From Oscillibacter valericigenes (GTDB lineage: Bacteria > Bacillota > Clostridia > Oscillospirales > Oscillospiraceae), in contig NZ_JACSNX010000012.1 in assembly GCF_016902445.1 (NCBI RefSeq), positions 1 through 64,000 on the forward strand: a DNA stretch of 64,000 nt, read 5' to 3'. The notes under the pieces were generated by a model. The model saw nothing but the letters and a program-made list of their open reading frames with translations, searched no databases and was not told the origin of the DNA. The translations under genes and the position numbers were made by a program. Shown here one piece after another: positions 59,139 to 64,000 of the stretch. Position 1 is the first letter of the stretch. The number at the start of each line of letters is the position of its first letter.

Positions 59139-60560
59139 TCACAGCTCATCGTTCATCTTGATCTCATCCAGGACGGTCCCGTCCCGCCAATAGACCAGTC
59201 CCACCGTCCGGCCGCCCGGCTTCAGCGGAGGCAGCTTTCCGGTGTATCGCTCCGCCCGGCGCTGCAGGTCGTGGATATCCAGCACCGGCAGGCCGGCATC
59301 CCGCAGGCGGTCCGCCAGCTCCCGGTTTTTCTGAACGGCGGTGTTCACGGCAATCCCCTCCTGACAGACGAAGACATCCACAAAGCGTCCCGGTGTCGTC
59401 AGGGTGGTCACGCGGTCTACGATCACCGGGTATTTCCCGCGGAACAGCGGAGCGGTGATGACGGTCATCTTCGCCCCCTCCGCCGTATCTCCGTGGCCGC
59501 CGGCGCCGCTGATGACCTGGTTGTTGGAATTCGTGATGACGTTGACGTTGAAGTCCACGTCGATCTCCGTCGCGCCAAGGATGACAAAGTCCAGTCCGTC
59601 CACAATGGGGCCTCCCTTGGCCAGAGGGCTGGCATACGCCTCGGCCGAGACCTCACAGTGGGCGGGATCCTCCGCAAGAGACCGGATCGCCGTCTGGTCA
59701 AAGCTCTGCGTATCATACAGCGTACGCAGCAGCCCCTCTTTCCGCATCCGCACCAGGATCGCCGTAATGCCGCCCATGGCGAAATCGCCGCTGATCTGAC
59801 GGTCCATCATATAGCGTTCGATCTGGCCGGCCACGGACAGGGAGATCTTCCCGCTGCCGGTCTGCATCGCTGCGCCCTCCCGCAGATGGCCGGAGCAGAT
59901 AATGGCCTTTGCCGTCAGCTCGGCGATCCTGCGGTTCAGCGGGCTGCGGTCCGGTCTCATCGCCCCGGTGGCGATCCCCGCCGGGTCGCCGATGGTCTCC
60001 ACGGGCACCACATAGTCCACCTGTTCCTGTCCGATGGAGACCGGCGCCACCGCATAGGGCGAAAGCTCGTCTGTGATCACGATGACTTTCCGGGCATACC
60101 GCACGTCTGTGAGGGAGTAGCCCATCGCGCCAAAGGCGGAATGGCCGCCGATCCCATTGCAGTTTCCGTTCCTGTCTGCCGTCGAGGCGGCCACAAACGC
60201 CACATCGATCCGGATGTCTCCCCGCTTCAGCGCCGCCGGGCGGCCGCCGTGGGTCCGCAGCTCGCAGACCTGCCGGATCCCGCCGCTCTGCAGCAGCCGT
60301 CCCAGCGCCGGAGAAAAGCCGCTGGTCTGGAATCTGGTGAACGTCCCATCCCTGATATAGTCCTCCAGGCCGTCATTCCCGCTGGTCAGGCTGGAGGGCG
60401 CCACGGTCAGATCCCGGATCCCCAGTGAGCGGATCGCCTCCGCGATCTGGACACTGACGGCGTCACCGCCCCGCAGGCAGTGGTGGAAGGATATCGTCAT
60501 TCCGTCCTCCAGCCCGCAGAGGCGGATCGCCTCCCGCAGACTGTTCACGACCTTATCCAT
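59139..60560 (-). CDS. citF: Citrate lyase alpha subunit (citrate CoA-transferase)
   Basis: The 473-residue protein matches CitF: DGMTISFHHCLRGGDAVSVQ, SAFGAMGYSLTDVRYARKVI, GHLREGAAMQTGSGKISLSV, VSAEAYASPLAKGGP, and ATEIDVDFNVNVITNSNNQV ISGAGGHGDTAEGA. It moves the acyl-carrier thioester onto citrate. It is about 40 residues shorter at the N-terminus than well-known CitF proteins but otherwise complete. It overlaps the citE fragment gene by 8 bp. No citD (acyl-carrier) or citC/citX/citG genes are present, so standard citrate lyase cannot be assembled from this cluster alone. Confidence 0.88.
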   Translation of the reverse strand: MDKVVNSLREAIRLCGLEDGMTISFHHCLRGGDAVSVQIAEAIRSLGIRDLTVAPSSLTSGNDGLEDYIRDGTFTRFQTSGFSPALGRLLQSGGIRQVCELRTHGGRPAALKRGDIRIDVAFVAASTADRNGNCNGIGGHSAFGAMGYSLTDVRYARKVIVITDELSPYAVAPVSIGQEQVDYVVPVETIGDPAGIATGAMRPDRSPLNRRIAELTAKAIICSGHLREGAAMQTGSGKISLSVAGQIERYMMDRQISGDFAMGGITAILVRMRKEGLLRTLYDTQSFDQTAIRSLAEDPAHCEVSAEAYASPLAKGGPIVDGLDFVILGATEIDVDFNVNVITNSNNQVISGAGGHGDTAEGAKMTVITAPLFRGKYPVIVDRVTTLTTPGRFVDVFVCQEGIAVNTAVQKNRELADRLRDAGLPVLDIHDLQRRAERYTGKLPPLKPGGRTVGLVYWRDGTVLDEIKMNDEL

Positions 60561-61023
60561 CCGCAGCCGCCCCCCTTTCCAATGCGCCGCTGGCAGCCGC
60601 CAGCGCCAGCGTGGTCTCCGCCTGCCGCAGCACCGGCTTATCCAGCATTTTCCCGTTCAGGACCGCGACGCCCCGGCCCTCCCGCTCCGCTTCGGCCATG
60701 GCCGCCCGGACTTGGCGGGCATGCAGAATTTCCGTTTCTGTGGGTGTATACACGTCGTGGACCACCGGCACCTGGCGGGGGGAGATGACGAACTTTCCGT
60801 CATAGCCCAGCCGTCTGCCCTGCTCCGTCATCTTCCGAAGGCCCATCTCGTCGTTCACATCGGTGTAGACCGTGTCCACCGCCAGCTTGCCGGCGGCCTT
60901 CGCCGCCACCACCAGGTGCCGCCGGGCGTAGTCGAGCTCGTCATTGTCCTCGCTGCGCTTCACGCCAAGGCTGACGGCAAAGTCCTCATAGCCGCCCTTC
61001 GGGGGAAAATTCCACTGAGACAT
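60553..61023 (-). CDS. CitE/HpcH-aldolase fragment (C-terminal half only)
   Basis: This product of about 156 residues corresponds to the C-terminal half of CitE: YEDFAVSLGVKRSEDNDELD YARRHLVVAAKAAGKLAVDT, then VNDEMGLRKMTEQGRRLGYD GKFVISPRQVPVVHDVYTPT. CitE is normally about 290 residues; the N-terminal beta-alpha half with its substrate-binding Arg is missing. Yet an AGGAGG lies seven bases before the ATG and a regulator-type palindrome precedes it, so it is expressed as a short protein or is a 5' deletion that captured a start. It overlaps citF. Confidence 0.75.
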   Translation of the reverse strand: MSQWNFPPKGGYEDFAVSLGVKRSEDNDELDYARRHLVVAAKAAGKLAVDTVYTDVNDEMGLRKMTEQGRRLGYDGKFVISPRQVPVVHDVYTPTETEILHARQVRAAMAEAEREGRGVAVLNGKMLDKPVLRQAETTLALAAASGALERGAAADG

Positions 61024-61064
61024 CACAGGCCCTCCTTAAAATCATTGAATCAATTGTTGATTTT

Positions 61065-61076
61065 GTGATATATCAC
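61065..61076. promoter_or_regulatory. Palindromic operator in the citF/gntR intergenic region
   Basis: GTGATATATCAC is a perfect 12-bp palindrome, with a related GATATATCA at 61090-61098. Its position just upstream of the citE-fragment gene and next to a divergent GntR gene makes it a likely GntR-family site. Confidence 0.6.
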
Positions 61077-61229
61077 TTGTTGTAAAATAGATATATCATT
61101 AGGGCTGGGAGATGTCAAGATGCCCTGCCGGATTTCTATGTTATCGTCAAAATCAGATCCCGTGATTTGGTGAATCTGCTTCTTCTGCCTGCCGCCGGCA
61201 ATGATTTTCAGGGGCCTTCCAAGTATGCC

Positions 61230-61257
61230 TTGAAAAATTCGTCTGTTTCGGTATAAT
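61230..61257 (+). promoter_or_regulatory. gntR promoter
   Basis: A -35 TTGAAA (61230-61235) and -10 TATAAT (61252-61257) are 16 bp apart, about 45 bp before the GntR start codon. Confidence 0.7.
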
Positions 61258-61302
61258 TGTAAATAAAATCCACCTGAAATTTCAGGGCAATGAGGTAATT
61301 AT

Positions 61303-61938
61303 ATGTCCAAAATCACTCTGGGCGAAAAAGCATATGAGGCTTTGAAAAAAAAGGTCGCAACGATGGAAAGCGGCGCACACCTGAGCGTCCGCAGTTTTGC
61401 AAAAGAGATCGGCATTGGCTATACCCCTGTCCGGGAAGCCTTTTTGCGCATGGAACGGGAGGGCACTCTGCGGCAGATCCCGAATGTGGGCTTCTTCGTC
61501 CAGGGCTATGATTTTACTTCTGTGATCCATTACTATCAGGTGCGGGAGTGTGTGGAGCCCTTCGTTCTGAAGCAGGTGTTTGCCCAACTGACGGATGATG
61601 ACATCGGCGAGATGAAAAGCCACCTGGACGCGTGCAAAAACGCCCTTGCGGAAAAAGACTGCGAAGGCTTCGTCAGACACGATATCGCATTCCACAGTGT
61701 CATATTCACCCGTTACGGCAATCCGTGGTTTTCCAACCTGTACGAATCGATCCGGACGCAAAACATGTATTTTTCAAAGGAGAACCAGGCGGTTTCGTCC
61801 TTTGCGATCGAGGATCATGTGCAGCTTTTGGACGCGATCCGCAAAAAAGACGAGGCCCGCGCCCAGGAACTCCTGATCGTCCACATCAATAAAGCGCGCA
61901 GCAAGGTGCTGGCCGGATTCGTCCAGTATATGAAGTAG
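61303..61938 (+). CDS. GntR-family regulator (FCD type)
   Basis: This 211-residue protein has a GntR winged helix (SVRSFAKEIGIGYTPVREAF LRMEREGTLRQIP) and an FCD ligand domain with the metal-binding Asp/His pattern (VRHDIAFHSVIF; IEDHVQLLDAI). FCD regulators bind organic acids such as citrate, lactate or sugar acids. It is divergent from the citE-fragment/citF/SDR genes and probably controls them. It has lower GC than its neighbours, suggesting recent acquisition of the cluster. Confidence 0.9.
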   Translation: MSKITLGEKAYEALKKKVATMESGAHLSVRSFAKEIGIGYTPVREAFLRMEREGTLRQIPNVGFFVQGYDFTSVIHYYQVRECVEPFVLKQVFAQLTDDDIGEMKSHLDACKNALAEKDCEGFVRHDIAFHSVIFTRYGNPWFSNLYESIRTQNMYFSKENQAVSSFAIEDHVQLLDAIRKKDEARAQELLIVHINKARSKVLAGFVQYMK

Positions 61939-62023
61939 GCGCACGCCGCCCGGGCACCCTCGCGGAGCCCTTTCAGAGACTCGGCTTCCCGCCGAATGCG
62001 CGCTGTGGACCCGCTCAGGCCCA

Positions 62024-62077
62024 GAGCGCCTCGCCCCTTGCCGGGAACGGTCTTCCGGCTGGGGCGGGGCGCTTTTT
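62024..62077 (+). terminator. Terminator after gntR
   Basis: AGCGCCTCGCCCC (62024-62036) pairs with GGGGCGGGGCGCT (62061-62073) with one G-T pair, with a smaller CCGG stem inside the loop. TTTTTTCG follows. The rest of 61939-62235 holds no gene. Confidence 0.88.
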
Positions 62078-62235
62078 TCGGCCCCTGCCTATCCGTTCTG
62101 CCGATGAGGGAGCGCAAGGCGTGCGGCCTCCCAGCAGCGGCTCCCCAGGGTCGCCCCTGCTCCGCCCGCCCCTTGCGTCCACGCGCCGGCAGGCCTATAA
62201 TAGGAACCGGAATATCATCGCTGGAGGACTGAGCC

Positions 62236-63429
62236 ATGGAATACCTCACCGTGCGGGAAACTGCGGAAAAATGGAAGATCTCGCCCCGGATGGTCCAGCA
62301 GTTCTGCACCGCCGGCCGCATCCCCGGCGCGCAGAAGTTCGGCACGGCCTGGGCCATCCCCGCGGCCGTGGAAAAGCCCCAGGACCCCCGGCTTGTCCCG
62401 AAACCGGAGGCGGCCCCCGCCTCCGGCCTGCCGGACCGCACCAACCTCATGCCCCTGATGAACACCCCCTTCCGGCCGGGCCGGTGTTTGGCGGCGGTGG
62501 AGGCCATGGAGGCCGGCCCCCGGCGGGACATCGCCCAGGCGGAGTATTACTACTTCACAGGCCAGCCGGAACAGGCGGCGCGGGCGGCGGGGGCCTATCT
62601 CACCAGCCCGGACATGGGAGCGCGCCTGTCCGCCTGCCTGATCTACGCCTACGCCAACCTCTCCCTCCACCAGATCCAGCACGCCCGGTTCGCCCTGGAC
62701 GAGATGCAGAAATTTTTGGCCGCCGGAGCGGAGAAGGCCCCCCACCTGCGGGCGGCGGGGACGTTTGTGGCGGCCACCTCCGCCGTGCTGCTCCACCTGC
62801 CGCTGCCGGAGGAGCTGCCGGAGGTCGAGGGCCTTCTGCCCCTGCTGCCCACCGGGCTGCGGGCCTTTGCCCTGTATGTGCAGGCCCACGCTCTCTATCT
62901 GAAGGGGGCATACGCCCACAGTGCCGGGATCGTGGAGGCCACCCTCTCCATGGGCGCGTCCGGCTACCCCATCCCCGCCATCTACCTGCACCTGATCGCG
63001 GTGATGGACTACATGAGCCTGAAGCAGACGGAGCGGGCCGAGGCCCATCTCCTGACGGCCTGGGAGATCGCCCGGCCGGACGACCTGATCGAGGGCTTCG
63101 GCGAGCACCACGGCCTGCTGGGGGCCATGCTGGAGGCGGTCATCAAGCCCGGCTGGCCGGAGGATTTCAAGCGGATCATCGACATCACCTACCGCTTCTC
63201 TGCGGGGTGGCGAAGGGTCCACAACCCCCTCACCGGCCACGATGTGGCGGACGACCTGACCACCACGGAGTTCGCCATCGCCATGCTGGCGGCCCGGGAC
63301 TGGACCACCCAGGAGATTGCCCAACACCTGAAAATATCGGTCAATACGGTCAAAACCCACATCTCCGAGGCCATGCGGAAGCTGAATGTGCAAAACCGGA
63401 AGGACCTCAAACAGTACATGCTCTTATAG
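62236..63429 (+). CDS. LuxR-type regulator with N-terminal MerR/excisionase-like HTH
   Basis: The 397-residue protein begins with a small HTH of the MerR/excisionase kind (YLTVRETAEKWKISPRMVQQ FCTAGRIPGAQKFGTAW). A helical, TPR-like middle follows (residues about 95-310) and a C-terminal LuxR HTH (TTTEFAIAMLAARDWTTQEI AQHLKISVNTVKTHISEAMR). Two different DNA-binding modules in one chain are notable. There is no receiver domain or ATPase, so activation is by another route. The gene appears monocistronic. Confidence 0.85.
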   Translation: MEYLTVRETAEKWKISPRMVQQFCTAGRIPGAQKFGTAWAIPAAVEKPQDPRLVPKPEAAPASGLPDRTNLMPLMNTPFRPGRCLAAVEAMEAGPRRDIAQAEYYYFTGQPEQAARAAGAYLTSPDMGARLSACLIYAYANLSLHQIQHARFALDEMQKFLAAGAEKAPHLRAAGTFVAATSAVLLHLPLPEELPEVEGLLPLLPTGLRAFALYVQAHALYLKGAYAHSAGIVEATLSMGASGYPIPAIYLHLIAVMDYMSLKQTERAEAHLLTAWEIARPDDLIEGFGEHHGLLGAMLEAVIKPGWPEDFKRIIDITYRFSAGWRRVHNPLTGHDVADDLTTTEFAIAMLAARDWTTQEIAQHLKISVNTVKTHISEAMRKLNVQNRKDLKQYMLL

Positions 63430-63784
63430 GCGGGCGGCTCCCTCGGAAAGGGCTGGGGGTCACCCATTTTGACCCCCCAAACGGGTGATGGTATTCCCGC
63501 TCTTTTCCCTGTATAATGAAACCAAAGCGATCGCACCGCCGCCCGGAAGGGACGGCATCCGGTGCGGAAATGCGGGGGAGAAGCGATGGGGATCGGCAGC
63601 ATCACATCTGACAGGCGGGGCGTGGCCCCCACCCTCCGGCAGGCGGGCAGCTCCCGCCTGTCCCGGTTTCCCTGCGTGCAGATCCATCATGCCATTTCAA
63701 AAGGCGCGCTGCGTCCGCGGACATTCCGCGGGCGGGGCGCGCCCTTTTTCGCCGCTCCGAGGACGGAGGAAAGGAGGCTGCGGG
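63430..63784 (+). other. Promoter and structured leader before the last gene
   Basis: A short hairpin GGGGGTCA (63455-63462) / TGACCCCC (63470-63477) probably ends the LuxR-type gene. A -10 TATAAT is at 63512-63517. The following stretch is rich in stems: CGCACCG/CGGTGCG near 63533-63566, CAGGCGGG/CCCGCCTG near 63641-63661, and a terminator-like GGCGCGC/GCGCGCC stem with CTTTTT ending near 63748. A short ORF at 63562-63807 has no support. Confidence 0.5.
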
Positions 63785-64000
63785 ATGAAGGCATGCAACC
63801 GCTATGAGCTGGACGGCGAGATCCTGGAGATCCCCCTGCGCTGGGACCAGCGCACCCAGGCCTATGTGGAGGACTACGGAGACTACATAGACCAGCCGGC
63901 CTACACCCCGGCGGGCCGGCCCATCCTGCTGACCATTGAGGATGCCTGTCCCCACGCCGACATGGGAGACAGTCCGGGGGGCATCGACTGCGGCGCCTGC
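63785..64000 (+). CDS. Conserved-looking hypothetical protein, cut by the window end
   Basis: The frame opens MKACNRYELDGEILEIPLRW at 63785, with AAAGGAGG seven bases upstream, and continues through DYGDYIDQPAYTPAGRPILL, TIEDACPHAD and GGIDCGAC to the window edge (72 codons). The Cys residues near CGAC may begin a metal-binding motif. I recognise no named family. It lies downstream of a terminator-like leader, so its expression may be attenuated. Confidence 0.65.
   Translation, partial: MKACNRYELDGEILEIPLRWDQRTQAYVEDYGDYIDQPAYTPAGRPILLTIEDACPHADMGDSPGGIDCGAC

Noticed and set aside
63562-63807. An 81-codon ORF before the last gene
   Set aside because: No ribosome site, basic low-complexity translation, and it spans a terminator-like hairpin.

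Overview
The window reads as chromosome of a high-GC Gram-positive anaerobe of the class Clostridia, most likely an Oscillospiraceae-type gut bacterium (Flavonifractor/Lawsonibacter/Oscillibacter neighbourhood). The reasons are a CIRCE-controlled groES-groEL, SLH-domain surface proteins, a SigI/RsgI pair, ECF-type vitamin/metabolite transport, a Tn916-type integrase, strong AGGAGG ribosome binding sites and uniformly GC-rich codon use. The family assignment is inference from gene content, not a database result.

Layout. 1-2.3 kb: groES-groEL with promoter and CIRCE. 2.6-6.5 kb (minus): flavodoxin-like protein and a three-gene membrane set (substrate-binding protein, XpaC-like, SBP-VWA fusion lipoprotein). 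6.7-12.5 kb (minus): one operon encoding an ECF transporter (S, fused A-A, T), a PHP hydrolase, an inositol-monophosphatase-family enzyme and an RpiR regulator. 12.6-16.9 kb: PIN-PhoH protein and a divergent choice-of-anchor-I/SLH surface protein. 17-24.5 kb: PepSY proteins, then a co-directional block sigI - rsgI - Asp-rich repeat lipoprotein - VTC-domain protein - DUF4956 membrane protein - CotH kinase-like protein. 24.6-30.9 kb: AlbA_2/Schlafen-type regulator and a small integrative element with RepA-like ATPase, excisionase and Tn916-type integrase.

31.1-38.2 kb holds the most striking locus. An intact tyrosine recombinase gene is followed by a 238-bp segment bounded by perfect 16-bp inverted repeats, then by a paralogous recombinase that has lost most of its catalytic residues, then by a 1,627-residue SLH-anchored surface protein. 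The segment carries an outward promoter on the minus strand and terminators on the plus strand, so it looks like an invertible ON/OFF switch drawn here in the OFF orientation.

38.8-43.4 kb: ArsB/SLC13-like permease, secreted stalk-domain protein, ECF sigma factor with anti-sigma-like partner, and a flavodoxin-TetR operon with twin operators. 43.7-50.8 kb (minus): two-component system plus a BMP/Nup-type nucleoside-like ABC importer. 50.9-55.6 kb: split UxaA-type dehydratase and KdgT permease, divergent from a PrpR-N regulator. 55.7-58.1 kb: Ser/Thr kinase with an extracytoplasmic leucine-rich-repeat domain. 58.3-61.9 kb: apparently decaying citrate-lyase-like cluster (frameshifted SDR, citF, 5'-truncated citE) with a divergent GntR regulator. 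62.2-64 kb: LuxR-type regulator and a gene cut by the window end, preceded by a possible attenuated leader.

I saw no tRNA, rRNA or CRISPR array. All functional names rest on recognised motifs in the translated sequence; no searches were run.
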